A DNA stretch of 64,000 nt from Epiperipatus broadwayi. Lineage: Eukaryota; Onychophora; Udeonychophora; Euonychophora; Peripatidae. Under the pieces are notes generated by a model, which saw only the letters and a program-made list of their open reading frames with translations, was not told the DNA's origin and made no database searches. This document shows positions 12,440 through 23,289 of this stretch, piece by piece. Positions within the stretch are counted from its first letter, which is position 1. Every line of letters begins with the position of its first letter. Position numbers and translations under genes: made by a program. Where the stretch lies: NCBI GenBank assembly GCA_028023455.1, contig JAQFVV010012536.1:1880001-1944000 (forward strand), written 5' to 3'.

Positions 12440-13030
12440 TAATCGTGAATTAGGAAAAGTTAGCAAGTGCATGCATACACCTTGGTTAGATTATTAATAT
12501 AAATGGCAGTACAATGGATGAAATTAATCCTAGAATTAAGCTTGGATGGAATGCTTTTTCTAGAAATAATTTAAACTTTAAAAAGAAACTTACCTATGTA
12601 TTTGAAAAAGAGGAATGTGTTTTACCAGTATATGGATCTGAGACTTGGATACTTAACCAAAGAGGCATAGTGACACTTCAGAACACAACTCACCAAAATA
12701 TGGACAGATATACTTTGAGAATAGCGAGAAGGGATCATATGTGGAATATTTGACTGAAAAAAACAGATGGATGTCAATAGCATCATTGACAGAATTAAGA
12801 AAATGGAAAAAAATGGACATATTGCTAGAAGAGATGATAATATATGGACAGTTGAGATCTTAGATTGGATTCCCAGAGATTTTAAAGACCTAGAAAAATA
12901 CCATATGTGAGATGGATGAATTAAAAAAAATTGTTAGTATGATGTGGAGAAAGGTTATGAATTGGATAAACTGGATTAAACTTGGAGAGTTCTTCATTCT
13001 GCTGTGAATGGATAGTGCTCCAAAATAACA
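12440..13030 (+). pseudogene. LINE endonuclease-RT 3' end, broken
   Basis: The longest intact piece, 12514-12753, encodes 79 residues including EINPRIKLGWNAFSR, PVYGSETWILN, a TLQNTTHQNMDR block and RIARRDHMWN. This is the conserved C-terminal part of endonuclease-reverse transcriptases of the RTE-like/invertebrate LINE type (E-I-x-x-RI-x-x-GW-x-AF, YGSETW, RRD). A stop follows, after which shifted frames still show IPRDF, RPRKIPYVRWM and a final LNLE-like block near 12980. The catalytic RT core is missing, so this is a 5'-truncated, mutated copy. Confidence 0.88.
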
Positions 13031-13329
13031 ATAACGTATATTTTGTAGTTGTTTTTCAAAAAAGCATTTAACTAGATTTCACATGCTAACAGATCTCTTA
13101 TTCTCTGATCTGTTATCCATTAAATAATTCTCCTGATTTGTTGGCTCAAATGTTGTCTGCACTTTACTGGGAAAATAAAAGTATGAGTTTGTTTGCATTA
13201 AAAACAGTTTGACGGTTGAATTTGCTATAAAATGTATTCTTTTCAGTATAGATTACTTTTTTTATTATATCAATTCAATTTTATTTATTAGAATTGTGTT
13301 GTCTGAAAGTTTGTGATAGTGACATTTTC

Positions 13330-13605
13330 ATCATTATCAACATCATTTTCAACCGTTATCAATCCACTTCAGGATGGAGGTCTTTCCAAGTTCAATCCAT
13401 CTTCTCTGATCTTTTACACATCATTCCAGCCCACTTTATTATTTCATTCATCCATCCCACATGTGGTCTCTTTCTAGGTCTTTTAGAATCTCTTGGAATC
13501 CGGATTAAGATTTTAGCTGCCCATCTATTATCATCTCTTCTAGAAATATATCCAGTGCAACTCCATTTATATGTTGGATTATTTCCATCATCTAAAATCA
13601 ATTGT
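13330..13605 (-). pseudogene. LINE 3' end, same family, opposite strand
   Basis: On the minus strand the segment reads SRRDDNRWAAKILIRIPRDS, then KRPRKRPHVGWMNEIIKW, matching the extreme C-terminus of the element at 12440-13030. It is truncated at its 5' end and finishes near an ATGATGAAAATGTCAC stretch that resembles the trinucleotide tail of these LINEs. The plus-strand frame over the same bases is only a shadow. Confidence 0.85.
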
Positions 13606-13739
13606 TAAATGTCTTTTTAAAAAAATATAAACTTTATATAAATATTTTCACTACAGTCAGCGATTAACAGTAGCAAAAGAGATTAGTATATAATATAATA
13701 TTTTGGTGGTATTATTTCTTCTCGTGTTCAGGTTTTGAT

Positions 13740-13842
13740 AGTCTAATCAATAATAGTACTAGCATTGGAATCAAACCTGGGATCATTAGATTTATGAACA
13801 TTGAATTTAAGGTTATGCTCTAGCCTAATTGGTTAGAGAATT
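13740..13842 (-). repeat. tRNA-derived SINE fragment
   Basis: Read on the minus strand, a B-box-like GGTTTGATTCC follows an A-box-like block (CTCTAACCAATTAGGCTAGA) by about 45 bases. The same head design (AGTTGGTTAG, CCTTAAATTCAAT) recurs at 15194-15351 and about 51020-51195, so this is a dispersed SINE family. Confidence 0.55.
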
Positions 13843-13870
13843 TACCTTCAATTCAGTAATTACAAATTAA

Positions 13871-14717
13871 TATAATGAGCATCCTAATAGCTCTAAACAA
13901 GCTTTTGCACTAAATGCCATAAGAGAAAGCATTTAAAATCTCTATCTAGAATTATCTTTACCCTCAAACCAGTTTTGAGCTAATGGTTCTCATCAGAGAG
14001 GCATTAGGAGATTTAGACACTAGCTCTAAAATACCAACTCAAGCCCAGCATTTATCTAATACTTAACTATTAAGTAAAAAATCTGAAATTTTCAGACATC
14101 TATATGTCTTCAAATCCAGTTATCTAACTTAAATAGTTATATGGGTCTGATAAAACTTCAGCTACACCATTTATTAATAGCCTTAGCAATGTAACATCTC
14201 CAAAACCTCAAATGATAAACTTGTTTAGAGCTACTAGCATGGTCATTATATTACATTTGTAAGACAAACATACTAAATTAAGTCATGTGATGTATGACTT
14301 GATTTTCTTGCTATTGGAGTTTAGTTTTTGAGGCTTTGGCAAAGTTATATTGCTAATGCTATTAATATATAGTGTATCTGAATTTAGTTCAATCTCATAT
14401 GGGTATTTAAGTTAGCTGAATTTGAAGACATATAGATGTCTGAAAATTTCACATTTTCTACTTAATAGTTATGTATTAGATAAATGCTGGGGTTGAGTTG
14501 GTATTTTAGATTGAGTATCTGAATGTCCCAGAACTTCTGACAGGATCCATTAGCTCTAAAGCAGTTTGAGGGTGGGGATAATTCTAGATAGAGATGTTAA
14601 ATGCTTTCTCTTGTGGCATTTACTGGAAATGCTTACTTAGAACTATTAGCACACTCATTATATTACATTTGTAATACAAGCTTATTAAATTAAGTTTCAT
14701 GATGTATAACTTGATTT
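13871..14717. mobile_element. family D foldback carrying hammerhead-like segments
   Basis: Arms of about 350 bp (13871-14218 and about 14320-14662) are inverted copies: TAATAGCTCTAAACAAGC on the left matches the complement of GCTTACTTAGAACTATTAGC on the right. The unit end TGTAATACAAGCTTATTAAA with GATGTATAACTTGATTT appears after the right arm and also inside the spacer. On the minus strand at about 13957-14016 the left arm holds CTGATGA, a stem-loop and AAAAC, resembling the hammerhead of family C but with A in place of the G of GAAA. The right arm holds a more decayed version at about 14514-14588. Related copy at 32660-32925. Confidence 0.7.
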
Positions 14718-15067
14718 TAACCCAATAAACATATGTATGGGTACTGAACTGAGTTCAGAGCTATATGACTATATAAGCTGATGAGCTTAGATTGAAATAT
14801 TACAGTGTTTTCAATTTAAGTCTCATGGTTTTGTAGTTAAGTAGAGATAAAAGGTGGCTGCTGGAGGATTGCATTAGATCCTAAGATCTAGGTGCAGTGC
14901 TCTCAGATCCAAGATTCCTAACTGACAAAGACTACAAGTAAAAAATTAGTCAGTGATGTTGGGTGTGTAGGCACTAGATGGGGATTTTATGCCCAAGCCT
15001 TCTGGTATCCATTGATTATTCTGGCTTACACTGAGTGGCAATACATGTAGAGAGTTTTGCCTGTTTT
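14718..15067. mobile_element. family C hammerhead element with 13-bp TSD, inserted in family D
   Basis: A 350-bp element is bounded by perfect copies of TATAACTTGATTT (14705-14717 and 15068-15080). The target is the end of the family D unit just upstream. Inside are the family landmarks: CATATGTATGG, TTGTAGTTAAGTAGAGATAA, ATTAGATCCTAAGATCTAGG, GATGGGGATTTTATG, GCCTTCTGG and the closing GAGTTTTGCC. The ribozyme region at about 14911-14975 is decayed (CTGACAA, then AAAAA where GAAA is expected). Confidence 0.85.
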
Positions 15068-15193
15068 TATAACTTGATTTCCTTACTATTTACAATTTAA
15101 TGATTGTCACTTTTATTGCTTTGGTAATATTGTCACAAGTCATCCAGAAAATTCAGAAGAATATAGGAGAAATTGTTATATACTAACTTGTGT

Positions 15194-15351
15194 GTTATTG
15201 GTAATAGTTGGTTAGGGTATTGCCTTAAAATTCGATATTTAAGAATTTAAAGTGTAAGTTCGACTTCTATGCTAATATTGTCTCTGATTAACCCAGAAAC
15301 ACCTGAAAAAGAGTGGCGAATAAATACTATTCAAATCATTGTTTAGTCTAA
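15194..15351 (+). mobile_element. tRNA-derived SINE with 13-bp TSD
   Basis: The 158-bp body is flanked by TACTAACTTGTGT (15181-15193) and TACTAATTTGTGT (15352-15364), a 12/13 match. Its head has an A-box-like AGTTGGTTAGGG and a B-box-like AAGTTCGACTTC, as in a tRNA-type Pol III promoter. Related heads occur at 13740-13842 (minus) and about 51020-51195 (plus). Confidence 0.7.
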
Positions 15352-15364
15352 TACTAATTTGTGT

Positions 15365-16699
15365 TTTTATTTGTATGTTATTACTAACAATTGTTTGTAT
15401 TTGAAAAGTTTAAATAAAGTTTAAAGTTTTCGAGACATTCAAATTTAATGATAGATGATGGAAATAGTGGAACATATTTTCACAGTTCAATTAATGTTTG
15501 TCTTTGCATTAAAAAAACATTCACCAATTAATTATATTTGACAGAAATAGCCAACATATAATTGCAAATAGAATGGTTAGTTACTTGAGAAGTCATGTGA
15601 CACTTTAAAACTGGAAGTGATGGGTTCAGTTAGCTCTCAACTGTTAGTTGTGAGTATTCTATGAATATTTTTGCACCAGCAAATATTGAAGAGATAATTG
15701 TTTGGTCTGAATTTTATTTACTTCTTCATTGCTCCAATTTTTACCTTTTTTTTCCAGTCTTCTCAAAGATAGCTGTAGTGTTTGTTCATACTTTTATTGT
15801 TTTTGAAATACTATTTTTATATTGTTTTATATATATATATTACCTATTGCAAAGAGATGGCTATAATTATTTATTTGCTATGTGTTGCTGTTGTTGTTTT
15901 TTTGCAAATTTATTATTTTATTATTAATAAATGTTAAAATATAATATGTATAAAGATTGTTTTTTTTTTAAAAAAAAAAATATTTTTATTGTTGTTTTTG
16001 TGAATTTTGTGAATTCATTCATTAAAAATTGATTTCAGCAGCCATGTTTGTTAAAGATGTTTTTATCCTGCCTGTTATTTATTCATTTGTTATACTTTAT
16101 AGATAGAAAAAGAAAAATAATTTTGAATTGTAAAAATATAAGAAACACGCAATTAAATTAAAGGCTCATTAAAATTTTGCTGCATTTGAATGATTAATTT
16201 AATGTTTACATGAAAAACATATACAAAAAAAAATTGTAACTGTTATTTGTATTATTTAAATTTAATTGTAAACAATATAAATGTGAATATATACGCATGT
16301 ACAGTTTTAAGTGTGTGTTTATATATAATCATATACGGGTATTTGTATATCGCATATGTACACTTGATGGGTATACATTCTTCTCAGTTGTGTGAAATTA
16401 TTACGTTATTAAAATCCACACATTATCTTTTTATTACTAACTCGAATAATAGTTTAAATTGTTGAGAGAGAAAAATTCATTACGAGTGGAAAGGTATATT
16501 GCTCAATTACTGGATATAATAGAAATTTATTGCGTTGTTTGTATAAATTATTTTAAGAAAAAAAAGAGATAAAAGATTTACAAAAAAAAAAAAAATATTT
16601 ATAATGAAAAAAAAACAGTATTATGTTACCATCAGTAGTGTATACAGCATTTTGACAATACGTTTATTGATAATATAGATGAACATATATATACAGTTA
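15365..16699. other. unassigned AT-rich DNA
   Basis: No recognisable gene. Frames at 15661-15927 and 16247-16465 (plus) are hydrophobic low-complexity translations of T-rich DNA. Poly-A/T runs sit near 15961-15980 and 16580-16600. Confidence 0.5.
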
Positions 16700-16892
16700 C
16701 CCAAAAATCTTAAACTGGATTCCAAGAGATTGTAAAAGACCCAGAAAGAGACCACATGTGAGATGGATGGATGAAATAAGAAAGTGTGCAGGGGTGATGT
16801 GGAGAAGAGAAGCTAAAGATTGGAGATGGATTGAACTTGGAAAGACCTTCATCCTGCAGTGGATTGATAATGGTTGATCATGATGATGATGA
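16700..16892 (+). pseudogene. LINE 3' end with (GAT)n tail
   Basis: The plus strand encodes LNWIPRDCKRPRKRPHVRWM, then DEIRKCAGVMWRREAKDW and RWIELGKTFILQWIDNG, ending in stops and a GATGATGATG tail at about 16880-16892. It is the best-preserved C-terminus of the LINE family also seen at 12440-13030 and 13330-13605, and it gives that family's terminal repeat. Everything 5' of the last ~60 codons is missing, a typical 5' truncation. Confidence 0.9.
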
Positions 16893-16979
16893 AAAATCAG
16901 CAAATTATCTGTATTCCTAATGTAATATTTATATTTTAAATATAAAGTAATAATATTCAAGAGTAGATAGATTTACAAA

Positions 16980-17672
16980 TATAAATACATGAAAGCAGTC
17001 TATATATAAACAATATCAATAACAATCAACAATCTCAACCTGTTGTCAAGGTAACTGTCTTATTACAATAAAGATATATTACAATAAAGATACTTTTATC
17101 TATGATCCAATATGTTTATATAGACTAAAGATTGCAAATGATGAAAGAAAGTGAGATTATTAATTCACAGAAGTTTAAATAAATATCATTAAACTGTCAA
17201 ATATAAACATATTCTGAAAGCAGACTAAAAAAATATTCAACTATAACTTTCAAATTCCACTGAAACTATATATTATTTAGATAATAAAGATAATAATTTT
17301 CAAGGCTAGATAGATTTATAAATGTAAACACATGAAAGCTGTCATCACTTAAACAATATCAATATCAAGAACAATCAACATTCTCAATTGAAATAATATA
17401 TAGTTTCAGTGGAATTTGAAAGTTATAACTGACTATTTGTTAGTTTGCTTTCAGAACAGGTTATATTTTCGTGTTTAATGAGGTTTATTTAAACTTCTTT
17501 GAATTAATAATCTCATTCTCTTTAGTCAACTTGCAATCTTTACAGTCTATATAACCATATTGGACCATAAATAATGGTAGGTATTGGAAAAAGGATGTTT
17601 CCATTATAGCAGACCGAGTTTGTTGATAGTTATTGATATTGTTTAAGAGATGATGGCTTTGATGTATTTATA
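16980..17672. repeat. family E foldback (~690 bp)
   Basis: The left end ATAAATACATGAAAGCAGTC and AACAATATCAATAACAATCA are found inverted at the right end (17620-17672). Inner arm parts (TTTAAATAAATATCATTAAA on the left, TTTAATGAGGTTTATTTAAA on the right) pair too. A partial direct copy of the end lies at about 17325-17395. Related sequence occurs at 42484-42700 and at the right window edge from about 63925. Confidence 0.75.
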
Positions 17673-18360
17673 TTTAAAATTTATAGCAAGTCGCTTCATG
17701 ATATTTGTTTATTAATATTTAGTAATAAGAGTTCTTCAAACACCTACTAATATTTATATATTTAGAGATATGAAGTTAATAATTGAGTGATTGTTACAGA
17801 GAAGTCATATATTATTTGAGAACTAGAAGTGATAAATCTGAATTGCGACCTATGGATATTTAACTTTTGAATCCACTATTTTATCTCTGCACTAAACCTT
17901 GAAAACAGTTTTAAAAGAATAAAAAGTGATAATGTATTTTTGTGCATTTAATAGTTCTATAAATCTACTATGTTTTAAATGTAATTTAAATCCTTAATAT
18001 ATTTTAGAGTATTTATTTTGGTTTTCAAATTATAGAAATGTAATCATTTATATAAATTATTACATTAAAGAACAAATACATATATGAACCAGAGCACTGA
18101 ACAGCCATCTAGTGAGCTCACTATGAATTAAAATATTGCATTATAATTTATTTATAAATTGTAAACTATGGCAGAACAATGTATCTAACAACAAATAAAA
18201 ATTATCTAAATTTTAAAATAACCACATACATGTATATTTTAGTCAGGTAAAAATTTTAATCAATTCCAACTTCCTAATTGAATTAAATATATGTACAATA
18301 AACAAATCATTTAATTTACCCACTCATACAATATACCATACAATAAGAACATCTCCCTAT
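17673..18360. other. unassigned AT-rich DNA
   Basis: No gene recognised. A GCCATCTAGTGAG motif near 18100-18115 is like the terminal sequence of the MITE that follows. Confidence 0.4.
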
Positions 18361-18576
18361 TCTAGCGCCATCTACTGTAAAGTTAAACAATTAATGATTA
18401 CCAGACATTCTACTGTATTTAAATCACCTTCCTCAGCATGGTTTTAGGTTTTTCCTTTATCAACAAACTTTTGGCTGCATTGCATCCAACTTTGAATCCT
18501 AAAACCCCTTGATAAATGTAAAAACAAGAGAATATCTGATAATCACTGATTCCTGCTTCCAGTAGATGGCACTGGA
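18361..18576. mobile_element. ~215-bp MITE with GCGCCATCTACTG-type ends
   Basis: The terminal inverted repeats are imperfect: TCTAGCGCCATCTACTG at the left and CAGTAGATGGCACTGGA at the right, continuing inward through TTAATGATTACCAGACATTC and its counterpart GAATATCTGATAATCACTGA. No coding capacity. A lone GACGCCATCTATTGATC at about 23982-23997 may be another end of this family. Confidence 0.7.
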
Positions 18577-18657
18577 GTTTGATTTTATCATAATTTATTA
18601 TATTAAATAAATGAAACTTATATGAGTCTGATATTTTTTATTAGTCTCTTATTAGAC

Positions 18658-18805
18658 TAGAGATTAACCATATAATGATGGTTAATATTTTTGTAGTGTA
18701 AATTTTCACTACACCACTCTCACGCAAGATAGGAATTGGGGGTGTTGTGAAACTTACACTACAGAAATATTATTTATCATATGGATAATCTTCAGTGTAA
18801 TAAAT
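18658..18805. repeat. ~150-bp inverted repeat element
   Basis: The left arm (GATTAACCATATAATGATGG, then TTTTTGTAGTGTAAATTTTC) pairs with the right arm (TTACACTACAGAAATATTA, then CATATGGATAATCTTCAG). A related half-copy lies at about 61655-61760 (ACTAGAGATTAATCACTTAA). Confidence 0.65.
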
Positions 18806-18879
18806 GACCAATAAAAAATATCAATACACTTCTACCAAGTGGTTTGTGTAAAACGTTAAGTTTAACACCTCAATTAAAC

Positions 18880-19020
18880 TGTAGTAATTCCCTATCTATA
18901 TGCACTGAACAGCGATAAAGATATGTGTACGAGAATGTAATCTGGGCCTCAGCATGAAATGTGCATTTTGATGATGTACATATTTTTCACATGTCTTTCA
19001 TCATATATTTATGATTAAAT
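18880..19020 (+). repeat. decayed family A hammerhead-element fragment
   Basis: CACTGAACAGCG, GAATGTAATCTGGGCCTCAG, CATGAAATGTGCATTTTGAT and TTTTTCACATGTCTTTCATC follow the family A order, but the CTGATGA box and half of stem II are deleted. Not expected to be catalytic. Confidence 0.6.
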
Positions 19021-19097
19021 CCCTCCATAAGATGTTAAAAACAGATAGAAATTAGACCCTATTTTGCTTGAGGGTAGTGCATTACATGAGACTGAGG

Positions 19098-19212
19098 TTT
19101 TTTTTTCATATGTCAAAGCATCGGCCTGGAAGCGAACTCGTGACAACTGTCTGCAAGCAACTGCTTGCTTGCAAGGTGGCTGCACTGACCTCTTGGCTAC
19201 CAACACTTGACT
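19098..19212 (-). mobile_element. tRNA-derived SINE (CGATGCTTTGACATATG family)
   Basis: On the minus strand: a tRNA-like head with A-box-like GTAGCCAAGAGGTCAGTG, B-box-like GAGTTCGCTTCC, then GATGCTTTGACATATG and a poly-A tail. Candidate direct repeats TACATGAGACTGAG (left) and TACATGAATATGAG (right, from 19213) match 11 of 14 and may be an eroded TSD. Other copies: 22034-22132, 30699-30788, 43908-43975, 63774-63884. Confidence 0.75.
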
Positions 19213-19226
19213 ACATGAATATGAGT

Positions 19227-19829
19227 ATTGAAGCATTCCCTAATAAATTCATTCCAAAAATAAATTATTAAATGAAACTATGATAATACCAAGTTCATGG
19301 AAAACGTTTTCCAGAAAAACTTATTTATAAGCTGTGACAACCTTTAAATGTTAGTCGCATGACCTTAATTATTTGAAGCAGATTCTGTTCACTTTCTTTA
19401 AGAGTATGAAAAGTGGAATTCACAAATTCTGTAAGATTTATACAGTGTATATTGATTGTAACTTGATCAGTTTAAACCGTTATCCAAATGAGTAATAAAA
19501 CAGCAATGCGTGTAAATAGGTTAATTATATTTAGGAACACGTTTTTATTGGTTTAAAACATTTGGCTTAGAACGAATCTGATGAATTACTTTTGTTTTTG
19601 TTTTTAAAAATATTATATTTGTACTTATATATGTAAAATAGTCTAAAATGAGTGTTAATCTGTAATACCATTATTTTAAAATTTAGTATTAAAAAAAAAA
19701 AAAACTTCTGAAGAAAATTGGAAAAATAACAATTCCTGTATATATATATTTAAACTTTAAAATAATTAATTTAAAACAAAATTGAAACAGACAACTCTCT
19801 ATACATAAACAAAAATATTTAATACATAT
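19227..19829. other. unassigned AT-rich DNA
   Basis: I see no gene or known repeat. Confidence 0.4.
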
Positions 19830-20046
19830 AGGACCTTATGTGAGAGCTCAGAGTCACTAAAGTTAACATGGGCATGACAATAATATTGGCATCAACAAAG
19901 GTTTTGAGTATTCCATCATCGAATTTTCAATGATATGGATGGCTGAAGAGTTGGAGGGTGGAGAAGATTGAAATCTGTCTATTAAAGTTTGTAGGTTTTC
20001 TATATTAATATAAACTGAGCACTGATTGTATATATGTGTGGGAGAT

Positions 20047-20109
20047 GGTGATCTGGACCAACTAATGAATGGTGCTTCAGCACAAAGTACATATACACTG
20101 GAGATCATT
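20047..20109 (+). ncRNA. hammerhead ribozyme remnant, unit 1 (inactive core)
   Basis: The stem I outer strands GGTGATC and GATCATT and the stem II strands are kept, but the catalytic box reads CTAATGA instead of CTGATGA (the conserved G5 is lost) and the GAAA box reads CAAAG. Expected to be non-cleaving. Confidence 0.7.
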
Positions 20110-20496
20110 TACATTTTTTACATGTATGTAGTCATGAGAATTGGCTGTATAAGATGGAGGGTATATCTGTAGGGGGCTTGAATGTCTGAGTTCAAGTCCA
20201 TTATAATCACATTGTTTAATATAAACCATATACTTGTATGTGAGTATGGCATATTCAGCTTGTACTCTGCCAATATCTTTTCTGTGTATTTAAATGCACA
20301 TTTTAAGGCACTATATATGAGGGGCCAGAGTAAATTAAAGTCAACATGGATATGACAATAATATTGACATCAGCAGGGATTTTGAGTGTGCTATGTCATC
20401 AGATTTTTAATGATATGGATGACTGAAGAGTTGGAGGGTGAAGAAGATTGAAGCTTGTCATAAACTGAGCACTGGTTGTATATATGTGTGGAATAT

Positions 20497-20557
20497 GGTG
20501 ATCCATACCAAGTGATGAGTGCTAATTCAGCACAAAATATGTATATTAGAGATCATT
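20497..20557 (+). ncRNA. hammerhead ribozyme remnant, unit 2 (inactive core)
   Basis: Stem I outer strands GGTGATC/GATCATT and stem II GTGC/GCAC are intact. The core reads GTGATGA (C3 changed) and CAAAA (G12 changed). Expected to be non-cleaving. Confidence 0.7.
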
Positions 20558-20700
20558 TATCTTTTTTACATGTATGGGGTCATATGTGTATGATGTAGAA
20601 GATGGAGTGCATAGCTGTAGGGAGCTTGAATGTATGAATTCAATTCGTTTCAATTATATTGTTTAGTAGAGACAATATGCTTATATTTGAATATTATATA

Positions 20701-21011
20701 TATTTATGGAGATATCACAAAAGTATCAAAGACATCAAACAGTTTGAATGCAATGTTTTTTAATGTATAAAGAAAGAGTGTTTACACACATAAAACAGGT
20801 AATGGTCACCCAACTTTGGTGTTTATCATAATCTGGAATGTAATGGACTGTTTTTAAGCATTTTGGATAAAGTGAAAATATTACATGAAGAGAACAACAG
20901 TAAATAAGAAGAATAAAAGAATCAGTTTTTATAAAAGAGGAAATAATGTCTTTAACTGGCAAGGAATAACATGAAGTAACATGTTATGGTAGTTAATGTA
21001 GTCACTTTAAC
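20701..21011. other. unassigned AT-rich DNA
   Basis: No gene or repeat recognised. Confidence 0.4.
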
Positions 21012-21019
21012 CTCTATGC

Positions 21020-21205
21020 CAGTGTCTCTCAACCTTCCTAATGCTGTGATCCTTTAACACAGTTCATTATGTTGTGGTGACTCCCAGCCTTTAATTTTGC
21101 TACTATTATGAATCAAAAATGTGTTTTCCCATAATCTTAGGTGACCCTTGTGAAAGGGTTGTTCAACCTTCAAAGGGGTCGCAACCCACAGGTTGTGAAC
21201 CGCTA
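21020..21205. mobile_element. SPIN-like hAT MITE with 8-bp TSD
   Basis: This 186-bp non-autonomous hAT element starts CAGTGTCTCTCAACCTTCC and ends GGTTGTGAACCGCTA. Internal landmarks include GTTGTGGTGACTCCCAGCC, GGTGACCCTTGTGAAAGGG and AAAGGGGTCGCAACCCACAG. I recognise this architecture from the SPIN (Space Invaders) family of hAT transposons. It is flanked by CTCTATGC (21012-21019) and CTCTATGA (21206-21213), an 8-bp duplication with one mismatch that fits the hAT target preference nTCTAnAn. There is no transposase; a full-length hAT elsewhere would have mobilised it. SPIN-type elements are known for horizontal transfer between distant animals. Confidence 0.9.
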
Positions 21206-21213
21206 CTCTATGA

Positions 21214-22017
21214 CATTGATACTGATTATGTATAAATAATTGAAAGTTTCTGCAATTGATATTATTTAGTATTTAAAAGTTAAATTTATTTATTAAATAT
21301 ATTTGTTATAATTAAAATTGATATTATATAATGTTTGAAAAATTAAATAGGGGATTAGAATTAAATTAGGGATGACAAAGATGTAGAAATTTGTTATTTA
21401 AACATAAAGTGGACAATTTGTGTTATAAAATGATAGTTAAACTATAGGGTATATGTTACTATGATGTCTCAAGTGCCAAAACCACATAAATAAATGGGTC
21501 TGAGAAATTTTGGCATTGAAATAATTATTTTTCTAAGTTTGAATTTGAGTCAATAGAGAATTCCTGTGCATTAAAGTTATATGCTTATTTTCACCTTGCA
21601 TAGTTTAATACAGTTTGCAGAGCATAAGATCCTCAAATTGATCCCAATTATGTACTTTTGATATTCAAACCTTTTATGAGCTCCCAGTCAACAAAGCCAT
21701 TTTGTTATTTATTTCCTTATGTGGCATTAATGCCAATTTTTAATTCTTAAAAAACAGTCACCGTTTCACTATCATCTATAATTTATGATGCTACTAAATA
21801 TGGCATTGATTAGAAAAATCCAAGTCCATTTCATCTAATCAGTATTTCTCTTTTTTGTTCATCATCAAATTTTCTAATTACAATACACTTTTCTAATCAG
21901 CTGCATCTTCTCATAAAATGATTAATTTAGGCTCCAAATTAAAAGTTCAAGATAAATGTAATCAAATATCCATAGAATTCACAAAAGTCTTTTCCAGTTC
22001 TGGCTTTTTTAATGTAC
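21214..22017. other. unassigned AT-rich DNA
   Basis: No gene or recognisable mobile element seen. Confidence 0.4.
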
Positions 22018-22033
22018 AACTTTCATATCCATT

Positions 22034-22132
22034 GTCACGCATTGGTAGCCTTGTGATTAGCATAGCTGCCTTCCAAGCAGCTGGTCCAGGTTTGTTTCCA
22101 AGTCAAAGCTTTGACATATGAAAAAAACAAAA
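22034..22132 (+). mobile_element. tRNA-derived SINE with perfect 16-bp TSD
   Basis: The 99-bp body is flanked by identical AACTTTCATATCCATT at 22018-22033 and 22133-22148. It has a tRNA-like head (A-box-like GGTAGCCTTGTGATTAGC, B-box-like GGTTTGTTTCC), then AAGCTTTGACATATG and an A-rich tail. The perfect duplication shows LINE-mediated insertion and suggests a fairly recent event. It defines the family ends: about 100 bp, no unique 3' body beyond GCTTTGACATATG plus A tail. Confidence 0.9.
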
Positions 22133-22259
22133 AACTTTCATATCCATTCATAGGATATACCATAACTTGAGTGGTTCTCATTCACTTATTTTTCTTTCAG
22201 TCAAGAATTTTTTTAGGGTGTGTTTTATTGCAATTCTTCTCCTTTTGAGTATACAATGA

Positions 22260-22800
22260 ATCTTAGTTCTGTCAAAAATCGTGACAGCTCAAAATTCTGA
22301 CAATCTAAATTTACAATACCTAATATCCCCAACAACTAAAACCGTGGCAGCCTGTCAAGATAAAATCTTGGAAATGTAAAATGTTGACAAATCAAAATTT
22401 AGACAATATCAATTTTGCAGTGAAATTATTTATATAAAGCTCAATTTTTAATTAAATTAATTATTTATCTGTTAACATTTTACGTTCTAGGATTTTACAT
22501 TGTAGAGATTTTGATTTAGTCTTGTATTAAACGTTATTTCCCGTTTTCCAAATTTCATAGAAATCAACAATAATAATATCACAACCGAAAAATAGTTTCG
22601 ATATAAAATAAATTATTTATTGATATTTTATATTTTGGAGATTTTAGTTGTCAATATTTTTGCTATTGGAGTTTCAACTGTCGATTTTTGCTATCGGAAT
22701 TTTGAATTATCGGCATTTGTCTGTCATGATTTTACAATGTTAGGATTTTCAGTTATTGAGAATTTACAATCGAGATTCGTGAATAAACCCAATGGATATA
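22260..22800. repeat. degenerate short-period minisatellite in inverted halves
   Basis: The right half repeats a theme of about 20-25 bp, such as GATTTTAGTTGTCAATATTT, GAGTTTCAACTGTCGATTTT and GGATTTTCAGTTATTGAG. The left half carries the complementary theme (CAAAATTTAGACAATATC, GACAGCTCAAAATTCTGACA). The whole resembles a foldback whose arms are built of short imperfect repeats. Confidence 0.6.
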
Positions 22801-23289
22801 TTGTTTGTTTTAGTTTACTCTGTTAAACAAAGCATCCGGATCATAACTTTTTGCGTTTTTATATGTAACTGTAATCCTTTTAATTAGCATTTTCAAATCT
22901 TATGTTTTAAAGTAGAATTATATCAGTATATATGTCTCCCCCCCTCCATTTTCACTACAATCCTGAATTTATATCCAATCCAGAGTGTTACTTAAATATT
23001 TAGAATGCAAGCTGAATAGGTAGGGTGACTGAAGGCAGGTTTGTCTAATTTCTTTATCAATATGAAATTAATCTGTTTACCATAGTTGCATAAACTGCAA
23101 ATTGTAGGCTCATATTGCTTATTGCAAAAATCATGAGACGTTCTGGTATATGCAGTTATCAATTAAATCAACAGGTGAATTTAATAGAGACACATAGTCA
23201 GTGTGACTCTGCTAAAAGGTGACTGATTCTCTAGCCAAACTGTCTGAAGCACTATTTCTGAATGAGTGCATGCATTTTGTATTGACATA
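22801..23289. other. unassigned AT-rich DNA
   Basis: No gene or recognisable repeat seen. Confidence 0.4.

Larger units (their letters stand above)
19830..20700 (+). mobile_element. two tandem family A hammerhead units
   Basis: Two head-to-tail copies of one unit lie here with equivalent points about 450 bp apart. Landmarks in order are GTCAACATGG, TGACATCA, a GGATGGCTGAAGAGTTGGAG block, GATTGAAGC, AAACTGAGCACTGATTGTAT, the hammerhead region, TTTTTTACATGTATG, an A-box-like AGATGGAG-GTATATCTGTAGG segment and a B-box-like GAGTTCAAGTCC. Tandem ribozyme-bearing units are what a rolling or multimeric RNA intermediate would leave behind (inference). The ribozyme cores are listed separately. Confidence 0.8.
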
